DNA from: Ignavibacteriales bacterium
GTDB lineage: Bacteria; Bacteroidota; Ignavibacteria; UBA10030
DNA: 64,000 nt
Direction of reading: 5' to 3'
Assembly (NCBI GenBank): GCA_026390595.1
Contig: JAPLFQ010000030.1
Span: 160,919-224,918 of the forward strand
Shown: positions 1 through 10,600 of the stretch, piece by piece
Position numbering within the stretch: position 1 is the first letter of the stretch
Layout: every line of letters begins with the position of its first letter
Notes under the pieces: generated by a model
Told to the model about the DNA's origin: nothing
Seen by the model: the letters and a program-made list of their open reading frames with translations, nothing else
Databases searched by the model: none
Made by a program: the position numbers and the translations under genes

Positions 1-210
1 GCCGCTCGTGAAAAATACCTCATTCGACTTCGAACCGATGAATCGGGCGATAGTTTCGCGGCTCTTTTCGAGGATCGCCCGCGCTTCCCGCCCGAACGAG
101 TGAACCGAGGAAGCATTGCCAAACATCCCCGAGAACACCGGTATCATGACCTCGAGCACTCTTGGATCAAGCGGTGTTGTTGCGCTATAGTCGAGATAAA
201 TGCTTTTCAT
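1..210 (-). CDS. Cysteine desulfurase (NifS/IscS family), N-terminal 70 codons, cut by window edge
   Basis: Reading leftwards from an ATG at 210, the product begins MKSIYLDYSATTPLDPRV and continues with GMFGNASSVHSFGREAR and a segment ending EVFFTSG. This is the characteristic start of class V PLP-dependent aminotransferases of the NifS/IscS type, which remove sulfur from cysteine for iron-sulfur cluster or thiolation pathways. The PLP lysine and active-site cysteine lie beyond the edge, so IscS, SufS and NifS cannot be separated. A second in-frame ATG lies at 216. A sigma70-like promoter at 219-247 places transcription initiation only a few bases upstream, so the mRNA may be nearly leaderless. 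Confidence 0.9.
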   Translation of the reverse strand, partial: MKSIYLDYSATTPLDPRVLEVMIPVFSGMFGNASSVHSFGREARAILEKSRETIARFIGSKSNEVFFTSG

Positions 211-218
211 ATGCATGG

Positions 219-247
219 AATATAGGGGCGACGCAGAGAAGAATCAA
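219..247 (-). promoter_or_regulatory. Sigma70-like promoter of the cysteine desulfurase gene
   Basis: On the minus strand TTGATT, 17 bases, then TATATT. The -35 box abuts the U-tract of the terminator at 249-277. The predicted start point falls at about 212-213, within a few bases of either candidate ATG. Confidence 0.5.
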
Positions 248-248
248 C

Positions 249-277
249 AAAAAAGCCGGCCCCTCTCCGAGGCCGGC
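249..277 (-). terminator. Rho-independent terminator of the sigma/anti-sigma operon
   Basis: Minus strand: stem GCCGGCC (complement of 271-277) pairs with GGCCGGC (complement of 255-261) and is followed directly by six T (249-254). It lies about 28 bases after the stop codon at 305. Confidence 0.85.
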
Positions 278-304
278 TCGTGGATTGAATGACAGTCGCC
301 GTGG

Positions 305-799
305 TCACCGGTTCAGAGGATCGGGACGATTGCGGGGCAGATCGCGCACGAGATCACGAAGGTTCTGCTGGAAGCGTGTCTCGAAGACCAGGTACTCGAC
401 CAGTTGTTTGTTCGTCAGCACCTGTTTCAGTTCGTCGACGTACTTCGACTTCGCGTCGTTGATCTGGCTTTCCACGGAAAGGAGGTCCTCGACCATGCTG
501 CCGTAATCGGAGTCGGCCGCTTTGCCTTTGCGAAGGACCTGCGCCTGACCGAGCGCTGCCACCTGCTTTTTCCGGAGCTCGCGCAGGAGTTCCTGGTGCT
601 TGTTGTAGCGCACAAAGAACTTTATTGAATTCTGCTCATCGAGGTTCAGGACTTCCATCAGGCGGATCTTCTTGAATTGCTCCACCCGTTCGAGGGCTCT
701 TCCCTGTCCCGCCGGCAGTTTGTCCTGCGCGGCGGCATACGGCGTGACAGCAACACAAACGAGAAGCATCACAGCAGCTTTTCTAACTAACGCATTCAT
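305..799 (-). CDS. Small exported helical protein, Spy/CpxP-like (possible)
   Basis: A 164-residue protein with a typical signal peptide (hydrophobic stretch at residues 8-20, cleavage probably after AAA at about 24). The mature part is charged and almost entirely helical, with many K, E, R and Q. This is the composition of small periplasmic stress or chaperone proteins such as the Spy/CpxP and heavy-metal resistance families, but a clear LTxxQ motif is not visible, so the family call is tentative. Its ATG overlaps the stop of the upstream anti-sigma gene by four bases (ATGA), indicating translational coupling. As third gene of a sigma/anti-sigma operon it could be an envelope-stress sensor or effector. 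A terminator follows. Confidence 0.6.
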   Translation of the reverse strand: MNALVRKAAVMLLVCVAVTPYAAAQDKLPAGQGRALERVEQFKKIRLMEVLNLDEQNSIKFFVRYNKHQELLRELRKKQVAALGQAQVLRKGKAADSDYGSMVEDLLSVESQINDAKSKYVDELKQVLTNKQLVEYLVFETRFQQNLRDLVRDLPRNRPDPLNR

Positions 800-1437
800 A
801 GAATCGTCCTTTCACCCAGTCGGGCTACGAGCACATCGACTTCAGAGGGGCTGAGCTGGTCGAGGTGTTCCGGAATTGCAGCATCGAGCACTGACTCGTT
901 CGACAACAGAAGCTGGTCCGCCCCGGCGAGCAGGAGATCGCCCTGGAGGAACGGGACTGCCAGCATGGAATTCGTTTCGTTTTCGCCGTTGCCGGAAATC
1001 GCCTGGCGATCCTGCTGATCCAGGACGACGTCCACCAGATCTTCAGTTTCAAGACCGTGCACAACCGCCTGCAACGGATTGCGCTCGCCTCCAGCCTCAC
1101 GCACGGCATCGGGCACACGGAGGAGTATCACCAACAGCAACGCTCCGACTGCGAGCGGTACAGCGAAACGCGCAAAGAGCGGATGAGTAACGAAATCGAA
1201 AATTCTCCGGCGCTGCAGCCTTTCACGGACCCGGGGCACCATGGCGGAGAAATATCCTTCGTATGGCGGCCTGACTTCGAGTGAATCGAGAAGGGCCATC
1301 GCCGGCCGCAGTTGTTCCAACTCGGCCCGGCAGGCGGCGCATTCCGCCAGATGGCTTTCCACACCCGGCCGGAGCGATTCCTCCAGCATCCCTTTCAGGT
1401 AGTCCGGCAACAGATATTCAACGTGTTCCGTGCGCAC
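796..1437 (-). CDS. Zinc-finger anti-sigma factor, single-pass membrane protein
   Basis: A 213-residue protein. H29, C33 and C36 form the HxxxCxxC zinc-finger signature of anti-sigma factors, inside a helical N-terminal domain that would bind the sigma factor in the cytoplasm. One membrane segment lies at about 90-107 (FAVPLAVGALLLVILL), leaving about 105 residues outside the membrane. The GTG start lies inside the sigma gene (20-base overlap), preceded by AGGAG at about ten bases. Inferred role: hold the adjacent ECF sigma factor inactive until an envelope signal arrives. Confidence 0.9.
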   Translation of the reverse strand: MRTEHVEYLLPDYLKGMLEESLRPGVESHLAECAACRAELEQLRPAMALLDSLEVRPPYEGYFSAMVPRVRERLQRRRIFDFVTHPLFARFAVPLAVGALLLVILLRVPDAVREAGGERNPLQAVVHGLETEDLVDVVLDQQDRQAISGNGENETNSMLAVPFLQGDLLLAGADQLLLSNESVLDAAIPEHLDQLSPSEVDVLVARLGERTIL

Positions 1438-1975
1438 GCTTTACATACTCCTGTATTTTCTTCACCGCGTGGAAGTAGTTTGCCTTGAGTCCGCCGACCG
1501 ACGTGTGAAGGATTTTCGAAATCTCCTCGTATGGCAGCTCTTCATAGTATCGCAGGACGAACACCGCTTTCTGCTTCTCCGGCAGCTTCCCGATCGCCTG
1601 CTCGATCAGTTGCTTCTCTTCTTTCTTTTCAACCGCGTCATCAGGAGCGACGGCCGAGGTGTCTGCGACATCGAACACCTCATCGATCCGGAAGAACTCC
1701 CTCACCTTCTGCCGCCGTAGACTGTTCAGAGCGATGTTGACGGTGATCCTGTACAACCAAGTGTAGAGTGAGGATTCTCCCCTGAACTGCTTCAGCGATT
1801 CATATGCCTTGCAGAATACTTCCTGGGCAATATCGTCTGCCCCGTCATGATCGTTGATGAACCGGCGCGCCACCCAGTAGACCTTCTCCTGGTAACGCAC
1901 AACGAGATGATTGAACGACGATTCATCACCTTGCTGAAAGAGCTGGATTAATTCAAGATCGCTACGAACTGTCAT
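1418..1975 (-). CDS. ECF RNA polymerase sigma factor (RpoE/SigW-like)
   Basis: A 185-residue group IV sigma factor with only regions 2 and 4. Region 2 includes GADDIAQEVFCKAYESL at about 45-61, the core-binding and -10 recognition helix, followed by SSLYTWLYRI. Region 4 runs from about 125 to 180 and contains the helix-turn-helix around LPYEEISKILHTSVGGLK. The linker is rich in D, E and K. It is the first gene of a three-gene overlapping operon with its anti-sigma factor, the usual arrangement for an autoregulated extracytoplasmic response unit. The start ATG is clear. Confidence 0.95.
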   Translation of the reverse strand: MTVRSDLELIQLFQQGDESSFNHLVVRYQEKVYWVARRFINDHDGADDIAQEVFCKAYESLKQFRGESSLYTWLYRITVNIALNSLRRQKVREFFRIDEVFDVADTSAVAPDDAVEKKEEKQLIEQAIGKLPEKQKAVFVLRYYEELPYEEISKILHTSVGGLKANYFHAVKKIQEYVKRAHGTR

Positions 1976-1997
1976 CTATGGCAGAATTCTCGCCCAG

Positions 1998-2025
1998 TTT
2001 TGACAATACAGCGTATGGAAGGTTT
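1998..2025 (-). promoter_or_regulatory. Possible ECF-type autoregulatory promoter
   Basis: On the minus strand AAACCTT is followed after 15 bases by TCAAAA, 23 bases before the sigma gene ATG. This resembles the AAC-containing -35 and TC-A -10 boxes of ECF promoters. No convincing sigma70 -10 box is present nearby. This is pattern resemblance only. Confidence 0.3.
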
Positions 2026-2112
2026 AACAGCGGTCGGATCTACGCAGCGCCATTTCGCGCAGCAAACCCGGCTCAATGTCAAGACTGAGAGGAAGGGAAG
2101 CGCCACGAGACG

Positions 2113-3390
2113 TCAGGAGACGCGCTTGAGCACCATCATTGTGATGTCGTCCGATTGCGGTTCCCCTGCCACGAACTTCTCGACATCGGCCACAACGCCG
2201 GCGAGGAACCCGGATGCCGTCTGGTTGCTGTGGCCCACCATCGCCTGGTGAAACCTCGTCTCTCCGTATTCTTCGAACGACTTGTTCATCGCCTCGGTGA
2301 CGCCATCTGTGTAAAGAACCAGATAATCCGCAGGCTCGAGTTTGTGCACGACCTGCTCGAATGCTACTCCTTCGAACATTCCGACCGGCAGCCCCGTGGC
2401 GGGGAGCGAAGTAATCGATACCTGCTTCGAACGCAGAACAAATGGGAAACAATGACCTGCATTCACATACGTCACGGTTCCTTCGAGCGGGTCGAGGATC
2501 GCTATGAACATCGTGATGTAGCGATCAGCCTCGGTATTTCCGTAGATGACGTTGTTGAGCCTGCCGACGAGGCTCGCCAGGTTGCTTATTCCCTCGATAT
2601 ACGCATGGAGAGAGGCGTGCAACGTGGACACCAGCAGCGCCGCGGGTACTCCTTTGCCGGACACGTCAGCCATCACAACGACGTATTTGCCGTCTGCGAG
2701 AGGAATGAAGTCATAGTAATCCCCCCCCACGAGTTTTGAAGGGCGCGCAACTGCGTCAATTTGATAGCCGGCGATCGCAGGAAGCTCCTTCGGCAGCAAC
2801 CTTCGCTGGATGGTACCGGCGATCTCGAGTTCCTTCTCGATGCGCTGCTTCTCGACAATGTCTTTGTGCAACCGCGCTGTCTCGATAGCCAACGCCGCGT
2901 GGACAGAAAATGCGTCGAGAAACGTCTCGTCCTCCTTTGTAAACGCTCCCGCATTTTTGTTCAGGATCTGGAAAACACCGATGATTTTCTTCTTGCGGTC
3001 CCTCATCGGCATGCAGAGCATGGTCTTCGTCTGGAATCCCGTTCGCAGATCGAAGCCGGAGAAAAACCGTTTGTCCTTCCACGCGTCCTTCAGGTTGATC
3101 GTCTTACCCGTTTTCGCCACATGGCCGGCGATGCCGGTGCCGATCGGCAGCCTGATCTCGACAAGGTTCTTCCCCTTGAGCACTTTTGACCAGAGCTCTT
3201 TGCGATCCGGATCGATGAGATAGATCGTGCCGCGCGCTGCCCGGAGGTTCTTCGTCGCAAGATCGAGTATCAATGAAAGGAGCTTGTCCAGGTCAAGCGT
3301 GGAGTTCAGGATTTTCGAGGCATGAATGAGCGCCTCGAGACGCCTGATCTCGCCATGCTTGTTCGATCGTGTGGACCCTTGTGTGGACAT
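2113..3390 (-). CDS. GAF-domain SpoIIE/RsbU-type PP2C serine phosphatase
   Basis: A 425-residue protein. A GAF sensor domain occupies about 15-165, a short helical linker follows, and a SpoIIE-type PP2C phosphatase domain fills about 190-425. Metal-binding signatures visible are GGDYYD, MADVSGKGVPAA, LYTDGVTEA and SDDITMMVL. Enzymes of this type dephosphorylate anti-anti-sigma (STAS) proteins in partner-switching pathways. No STAS or kinase partner lies next to it, so the target is unknown. I chose the ATG at 3390 rather than an upstream GTG at 3492, because a promoter lies between them and the upstream residues look non-coding. A run of eight G (2721-2728) encodes the GG before DYYD. Confidence 0.92.
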   Translation of the reverse strand: MSTQGSTRSNKHGEIRRLEALIHASKILNSTLDLDKLLSLILDLATKNLRAARGTIYLIDPDRKELWSKVLKGKNLVEIRLPIGTGIAGHVAKTGKTINLKDAWKDKRFFSGFDLRTGFQTKTMLCMPMRDRKKKIIGVFQILNKNAGAFTKEDETFLDAFSVHAALAIETARLHKDIVEKQRIEKELEIAGTIQRRLLPKELPAIAGYQIDAVARPSKLVGGDYYDFIPLADGKYVVVMADVSGKGVPAALLVSTLHASLHAYIEGISNLASLVGRLNNVIYGNTEADRYITMFIAILDPLEGTVTYVNAGHCFPFVLRSKQVSITSLPATGLPVGMFEGVAFEQVVHKLEPADYLVLYTDGVTEAMNKSFEEYGETRFHQAMVGHSNQTASGFLAGVVADVEKFVAGEPQSDDITMMVLKRVS

Positions 3391-3436
3391 TGTCAAAAGG
3401 AAGTGACTGATAAGGGGAGGCCGCACCGGCGGCAGT

Positions 3437-3465
3437 ATGATAATCTGAATCTTACTTATAGTCAA
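3437..3465 (-). promoter_or_regulatory. Sigma70-like promoter of the SpoIIE-type phosphatase gene
   Basis: Minus strand TTGACT, 17 bases, TATCAT. The start point would be at about 3430, giving a 40-base leader before the ATG at 3390. It supports the shorter gene model. Confidence 0.6.
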
Positions 3466-3531
3466 ACCTGAGACGAGCCGGGAGAGTTCCACTCCGTGGT
3501 GAAATGAGCACCCGCGATCATGGAAGTACCA

Positions 3532-4572
3532 TTACTTCAAGAGGGTCATTTTTCGAGAGAAGGAGCGATCCGCGGTCCGCAATCGGTACATGTAGGTTCC
3601 CGAGGGGACCGGCGAGCCGTTGTCGTCGAGGCCGTTCCAGACTTCGGAGTGCCGGCCGGGGTTCATGCGCCGATCGCCAAGGAGCGTGCGCACGCGAATT
3701 CCCATGAGATCATAGATCTCGAGAGTTACCGATGAGGTCGCTGGCACATCAAACTGAATCGTCGTCCTGGGGTTGAAGGGATTGGGATAATTCTGGCTGA
3801 GAACGTACTGATTCGGCGTGGCTCCGTCCTCCCTCTCAACTGCCGTGACTGTGAACGCCCAGCTCGTCGTGGTCTGCAAACCGCCCGGATCCGACACAAC
3901 GCATACAACCGTATGGGGATCGCCGTACTTGCCGCCAAAGGTCGTTGTGTACAGACTGTCTTTCCCCGACTGAACGATGTTCCCATCCCGCTTCCATGCA
4001 AATGTCAACGTGTCGCCATCCGGGTCGGAGGCACGCACCTTGAATGTGATGGGCAGATTAAGCGCAACGACACTCACCACGGGAGTTCCGGAGATAATAA
4101 CCGGGGCGCGATTCAACTTCTGCACGACGACCTTTCCGTTCACCGTCGCCGCGAGCGGTGAGCCTTCGTTGAATCTGAAGTCGGTGAAATTCAGTGCGCT
4201 CGTCCCGGCATTCTTCAACTGCGCCTTCAGCACGAGAAGTGTCCCCGATCCAACGATCGGAGTGATGCCCGCGGAAGCAACACGCAACTGACCCGGAAAC
4301 GTGGTATTCGTGACAGTTGTGAAGTTCGTCGACAGCGTTCCGGATCCGTCGACGCCGGTCACATTGACGATCGCCGTATCGTAGGTAAGCACAAACTGAA
4401 ATGCCGTGACACCCAGGCCGGTGACCGATCCCACCGTGAGCGGGATGTTCATGGAAGCACCCGATTGCCCCCCGGTCGCAGGCAGACTCAACGATACCTG
4501 AGCGTTGGAAACAGATATCCCCGCCAGGAGAAGAAGTACTGCGGTTCGTGTTATGTGGGATGCTTTTTTCAT
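3532..4572 (-). CDS. T9SS-type secreted protein with one cohesin-like domain and an Ig/PKD-like domain
   Basis: A 346-residue exported protein. A signal peptide (MKKASHITRTAVLLLLAG..., cleavage near residue 25) is followed by a cohesin-like beta sandwich at about 26-155. A PKD/Ig-like module occupies about 158-250 (RASDPDGDTLTFAW). The C-terminal sorting domain (about 255-346) has NYPNPFNPRTTIQF, a FlgD-like Ig fold and the terminal KMTLLK. Proteins of this class are exported by Sec and then crossed to the surface by T9SS. The start at 4572 is preferred over an upstream frame opening at 4659, because it begins a perfect signal peptide and leaves 29 bases after the preceding giant gene. Likely last gene of a two-gene transcript with that giant. 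Confidence 0.88.
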   Translation of the reverse strand: MKKASHITRTAVLLLLAGISVSNAQVSLSLPATGGQSGASMNIPLTVGSVTGLGVTAFQFVLTYDTAIVNVTGVDGSGTLSTNFTTVTNTTFPGQLRVASAGITPIVGSGTLLVLKAQLKNAGTSALNFTDFRFNEGSPLAATVNGKVVVQKLNRAPVIISGTPVVSVVALNLPITFKVRASDPDGDTLTFAWKRDGNIVQSGKDSLYTTTFGGKYGDPHTVVCVVSDPGGLQTTTSWAFTVTAVEREDGATPNQYVLSQNYPNPFNPRTTIQFDVPATSSVTLEIYDLMGIRVRTLLGDRRMNPGRHSEVWNGLDDNGSPVPSGTYMYRLRTADRSFSRKMTLLK

Positions 4573-4601
4573 AAACAGTTGTCTCAAGAGCAACGCTCCG
4601 G

Positions 4602-7600
4602 CTAGCGAACGAGCATCATTTTCTGAGTTGATACAAACGACCGAGCCACCATTCGGCAAATATAGATACCGGATGACACCAATTCCCCTGTATCACTCCG
4701 GCCATCCCAGGTCGTATTGAATGAGCCTGGCTCAAGCACGGCATCCACGAGCGTTCGGATTCTCTGTCCCTGCAGGTTGTAGATGACGATCTGTACGGGG
4801 CTCTTCTCCGGCACCCTGAACTTCACCGTCGTCCCCGGATTGAACGGGTTCGGATAGTTCTGCTCGAGTGCAAATGAAACCGGAACGGAGCTGACCTCCA
4901 GAGCGCTCAGAGTCTGAGTTCTTTCATTCAACCACCCGTTGCCTGCCAGCGTCACCCGTTCTGCGCCGCCCGCGAATTTCAGCGTAACAGTCGCAAGCTG
5001 GCGCGTTGATATGGGAGTCGTCCCGATTGCAACAATTCTGAGTTCGCGGTCAGTCGAGTTATGAATCATCTGCCAACCCTCGGGGAGTGTCGGGAGAACT
5101 CCATTAACCGGGCACGTTGTGAGATCACCCTGAATATTCCACTGGACGGCGAATATGTCGGCCTTCGAGGATGAAACGTTCAGCGAGATGTGAACTTCCG
5201 CAGGAGTCTTCGGGTCACGGGTCAAAGACCAGGCGAGCGTTGCCGTCGAGCTCTGCGCATCCGCAGAAGCCGGAGGCGCTATCCCGGGGGGAGCAGTCTG
5301 GATCGAGAACGTCGGGATGACGATCAATCCTGCCGCCGCTTGCAGAATCAACGACGCATCAAACGGGGTGATCGTACCGTCACGCGACGCATCGGCTGCG
5401 AAGAGAGCGCCAGGATCGGTCAGAACAATCAATCCAACGACATGGCGAAGGACAAGGGATGCATCGTTCGCCGTGATGAGCCCATCGCCGTCCACGTCTC
5501 CGCGCGACCGGTTGCGTGTCACGGTCACCAAGGCGCTTGTGCTGTCACTTTGGACCCCGTCACTAACCATCACTTTCACAAGATACGACTGGTTTGCCTG
5601 CTGCGAAGTCGCGGCCCATCGGAGGAGACCGGCATTGGTCAACGTCAGGCCGGGGGGACCGCTGACGAGTGTGAAGAGCACCGCATCCCCCTCGGGATCA
5701 GTTGCAGCGTAGGTGAATCGGAGCGTGTCACGCGTGTCGCGAATCGTCGTATCGCGCAAAACACTTGTGAAAACCGGTGGACGGTTCACGCGCCGCACGG
5801 TCACCGTGGCAGACGAAACGATAAGGAATTGTCCGTCGAATGCAGACACGACAATGGAATAGGATCCCGCCTGACCGAAGCTTGGGCGCCACTTGAAGAG
5901 CCCCGTGGCTCCATCGATCGAAGCGCCTGACGGCGAGCTGATGAGGCTGAATGCGATCGTCTCGCCAAGATCTTTCGGGTCGGCGCCGAATGTGAATTCG
6001 AGGCTTTGCCCTTCAGCGATCGTCGTATCAGCCAGAGATTTGACAAAGACAGGGGGCTTCGTGGGAACGCCAAGCGTCAATCGCTGCCCCTGAATCGTAA
6101 CAGTGCCGAGAGAAAACGCAGCCCGTACCACGTACGTGGTATCACCCTGACCGGATGTGACCATTTCATTGCCGAAGTAACTCGAACCGCCTCCCTGCAG
6201 CGACCAGGGGTTGCTTGCGCCCCCAGCTTCGAGCCGATGAATGAGACGGAGATCCTGTGTGCGGACAGATTGGAGACCAGGATCGGGCGACTGGACTTCG
6301 AGGTCGTAACGCTGGTTCGAGGCAAATCCATTGGCCCCCGTGGTGACGACCCACGAGAAGGAAGGATAGTTGCCGATGCGGATCCCACTTCCCCCGTCCA
6401 ACGGAAGCCCGGATGACCCGCCCGGATTCCCATCCTGCTGCTCCACATCGATCGTCGTTGCTATGATAGCGGGGTATGATGTCCCAAATACTATGGACAG
6501 TGGCCGATACGTCGAGGATGTCCCCACGGGGAATTCGTACCTCCCATTCGGATAGACAGTCGGACTGCCAGCTCCGCCTACAACGTTGTGTCTGACTCTC
6601 CCCTGCACATAGCTCAAAGACGGCTTAACAACCCCGGATCGATCAAATCCCTGACCGCCCGATGTCTGGGAAAGAACGAGCGCGTTGTCTGACGTCTGCA
6701 GGATACCTTTGACGAAGAACAGAACCGCACTCGGGCCAAACGCGAGGTTACCTCCCTGAAGCACAAAACCGGCCGGGTTGTTGAGGCGGAGGTTGATGGA
6801 CGATGTTCCTCCCGTCAGCAGGAGCCCCGACGGCGGGACGGTGATACTCTGCTTCGCGGTGCCTGCGAGATCTATCAGAGATGCTCTGCCGGTTGAACTG
6901 AGGAACGCGCCGGCTCTCACGATCACGTTTCCGCTGATCTCGAACGTCCGCGATGCCAGCGACCCGGCGGGGCCAAGAGCCAATCCCCCCCCCTCAGAGT
7001 TGATCGTAACATCCCCAACCGAGCGATTCGCGTGCAGCACAAATACTGTTGGCTTGCTGTCCGCCGAAGAAAGGACGGACAAGCTCAGGATTCGGATTCC
7101 GTTGCCGGCCTGGAAGTCCCGGTCCGTGCTCGCGACGGTCGTGCCTGTGCGGTACACAAGATTGTATGACGAAACCGCAGGAGCCCCGGAACGGGTCCCC
7201 GTTGTATCGAAACTGCCACCGCCCATGAGGATGGTTCCGCCGTTGCCAACAGTTACTTCGTTCTGGCCTTTGACCAGCGCTCCAGCCTCGAGGAACAGGG
7301 TGTCGCGAATACTCATGCTGCGGCCAAGGATCACGCCCGCTGAACCTGCGGAAAGGCTGGGATTGTTGATTCTCAATCGCTGAACTATCGTGCCCTGGAC
7401 CGGCACTTCGCTCGAAGTTGTGAGACTACCGTTCGCGGGATCGATGAGATAGGAGATATTGACACTGTTACCGAAAGCAGGTGCTGAGCTCAGGAGCGCC
7501 CCTGATTGCCGCCTGATAATCGTTGAGCCGTCTGCCATCTGAAGGGCTCCCTGATCAACGGTGAGGGCTCCCCTTGCCAGGTCGAGCGATCGGGAAACCA

Positions 7601-10600
7601 CGAATGCCTGTGCGGGTGAGCTGCTTGAGACGCCAATGCTGTTGTTGATCTTCAGATTCGGAAACACAAGGCCGTTGCCGGGGGAGAATCGCTGCAACGC
7701 TCCTCCTTCAAAACGGACTTCTCCTGAGGTCGCGAGTATGGAACCTGAAGTCCTGTTGAATGAGCGGACACCCACATTGGAGCCAGTACCAAGCAACACA
7801 AGATGATTGGCTCCGAGGTTGATGTCCCCTGCCATCTGCGTCAGCATTTCGCTGATGGTAAATGTGCGCGGGGAACCGCTCGTGGAAACAAAACTGAGCG
7901 TCCCGGTTCCGCCCTCCGGATTGTAGGTCAGTTCCTCGATGCTGAAATCGGAGTTCGCGATGATGGTCGAAGATTGACTGACGATGACGAGTTTGCCGCC
8001 TGCCGTGCCGTTCGACGTGCCATCGGAAAGTATCGCTGCTGCGTTTCCTGTGCCATCAGATGACAGCGTGATGGCTGAGCCTGCCAACGTGAGGTCGTTG
8101 CCAGCAGATCCGAGGCGAACAACCGGTATCCCGGCAGACGCCGGTGTTCCGATATCGAGATTGCCGTTGATCCTGCCCGGGGCGGCCAATATGATGTTTG
8201 ACAGAACACGGAGATTCGGCAGTGCGGTGCCGATCGAGTTGCCGATGGTCAAAGAGGAATTCGCTCTATTCATAACCAGGTATCCGCCGGCTGAGTTGTA
8301 TCCGGCTGCACCTGAATTCTGCACGAAATTGCCCGATGTAGAGAGAGCCAAATTGAATATGTCAAAATTGAAGAGGCCGGAGCTAAACACCACACCAGCT
8401 TGCACTTCCAGGTTGCTGGCAAGCGTGAAGCTTGAACCATTGAGTGTCACAGCCCCGGCGATAATCTGCTCAGAGGCGAGCTTGCTTGACGAACTCGTCG
8501 ACGAGCCCATACCGAGGACCAAAGAACTTCCGGGATTTGTCGTCAGGTTGCCAGCGAGGCCTTGGATGTTCTTGATGGTGCAGGAAGTGGAAGAGATGGT
8601 AGTATTCCCCAGGAGAGCAGGCTCCGCCGATGCCGTGCTTCCAGCAATCGTCACATTCGATCCTGACACGACGATCTGGTCTTGCACGTCTGAGGTGGTG
8701 AGAATTCCCCTCACGGTGTGGGTTGCGTTTGAGGCGCTCAAGAGTAGCGATGCGACTCCCGGACCCGATCCGAGCCGGACTGCAGCCGAGGGACCAATCG
8801 TCAGTGTGCCGTCAAAATTATAGTCTGCCGTTCCTGGAATCTGAACATAGTATCGTGTGCCGGTCGTGATGTCGCTGTCGCCGTCAAGGTTCGGGTCGGC
8901 ATTCACGTTGACAAGCCAGTTGCGCACGCTCGGGGTCAGGTCCACTCCGGGCGCAATAGTCGAGTTAAGCGTTCCGGTATACTCGAGGTCGTAGGAAATG
9001 CCGAGAGAATTGAAAGCACCCCCCGACGCGATGATGCCCGGCGAGGCGACAACATTGCGCACCACACGGGCAGTGGCAGCCGACGGAGAAATGTCGCCGG
9101 ATGTAATCTCGAACGCTCCTGACGTCATGTCAAGCAGCCGGGAAAAACGAATGGTCCCGCTCCCCCGCACCCTGTTGCCAGAACCAACATCAATACGGAG
9201 AGAAGTATAGAGGCCCGGCCCCGTCGAGTTGAGAACAGCCCCCGGGATTGATCTCCCCCCCTGAGCAGTTGCTGCGCCGCCAAATACCAATGATCCATTT
9301 TCGCCGGTCATGATCCCGGCGTTGTTGACGGTTGCATTGTCTCCGTTGATGATCAGGTCGCTAGACGAGAGATTCAGAGTTGTGCCAGAACTTACTGTAA
9401 GGAGATGCGACACGCGGGCCGACTGAACGAGCGAAACTGAGCTTCCTGGATTGTTGAAAATAATGTCGTAGACCTGGAACGATGATCCCGGGGCAAACGT
9501 GAGCGGACGCAGTCCCCCTATTTCGATTGTGGATCCGTTGTTCGCGTTGAATTCTCCGCCGCTCCTCGTGAAGTCCCCGGTGACTTTCAGGCTGCCGCCT
9601 GCACCTGAGCCGATGACGGAAGTTCCGCCGGTCTGAGCAAACCCTCCTGTTTGAAGCGTCGTTCCGTCCGCGAGCGTGAGGAGCCCATTGCTGAGTGACA
9701 CAGACTGATTCACGAGCGAGTTGACCCCGATGTTGAGCGTCCCCCCTGTCACAAGAAGGTTGTCGATGTTGAAACCATTACTGAGAAGCTGTGTGGTTCC
9801 CCCGATGCCATCGCAGGTGAGGCTGCTGAATGTACCGCCATTGAATGTGGCAATGCCCAATCCATGGCTCATGAGAAGCGTGCCGATGGTTCCTGTGATC
9901 AACCCACCGCTCGTGTTGTGGTTCACAGTAAGCGGAGTAGTCGTTCCTCCGTTGCCATCATTCAGGAACGGCGGCCCGACAATCCGGGCGAGTGTAAGCG
10001 TGTTGGTTCCAAGCGCAATTCTCTTCCCCGATGTGTTCTCCAGAAGGAGACTGACAGTCGTGGGGCCATTGATGTTGATAACCCCGCCCGAGGCTCCCGT
10101 GTTCGAGAGTTTGCCCCGGATCTGCCCGGAGATGTTCATTGTTCCGGTCGAGACATTCAGCGCGTGGACAGTGAAGTTCCTGTTTCCTGAGATCGCACCC
10201 GGCGTGTTCGGCGCGGCGATGCCCTGGTCAAATGACAGTGTGCCGCCGCCATCGTTCTCGACGATGACCGAGAAATATGCGTCACCCGTTTGGGCGCCGA
10301 TTGTGTTCGTTGCCAGCGTAACCGAAGAGCCGAAACGAATCGTCCCGCCCGACGCGTTGCGGGCAAGCGCTGTCCCCGAGCCCGTCCCAAATGTGAGGCT
10401 TGAGAGAGGCAACCCGGCCGCATTCCAGGCAGCACTCCATGTGACGGGAGCGTTGAACTGGAGGGTACCACTCCCCTGGTTCTCGATGGAAGAGAGAGAA
10501 TAGTCGGCGAACACAGCCCCCCCTCCAACGACGAGCGAAACCGTGCCGTTGAACGTAGCAGAGCCTGTACCGGTGAGGAGAATGTCAGACACGGTCGCCG

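Noticed and set aside
3391..3492. N-terminal extension of the SpoIIE-type phosphatase to a GTG at 3492
   Set aside because: A sigma70-like promoter lies inside this stretch and the extra residues look non-coding; ATG 3390 begins the normal protein.
7984..10503. Several plus-strand frames of 240-280 codons opposite the giant gene
   Set aside because: They mirror the Ser/Gly/Thr-rich repeats of the giant and show P/V/R-rich residues typical of shadows.
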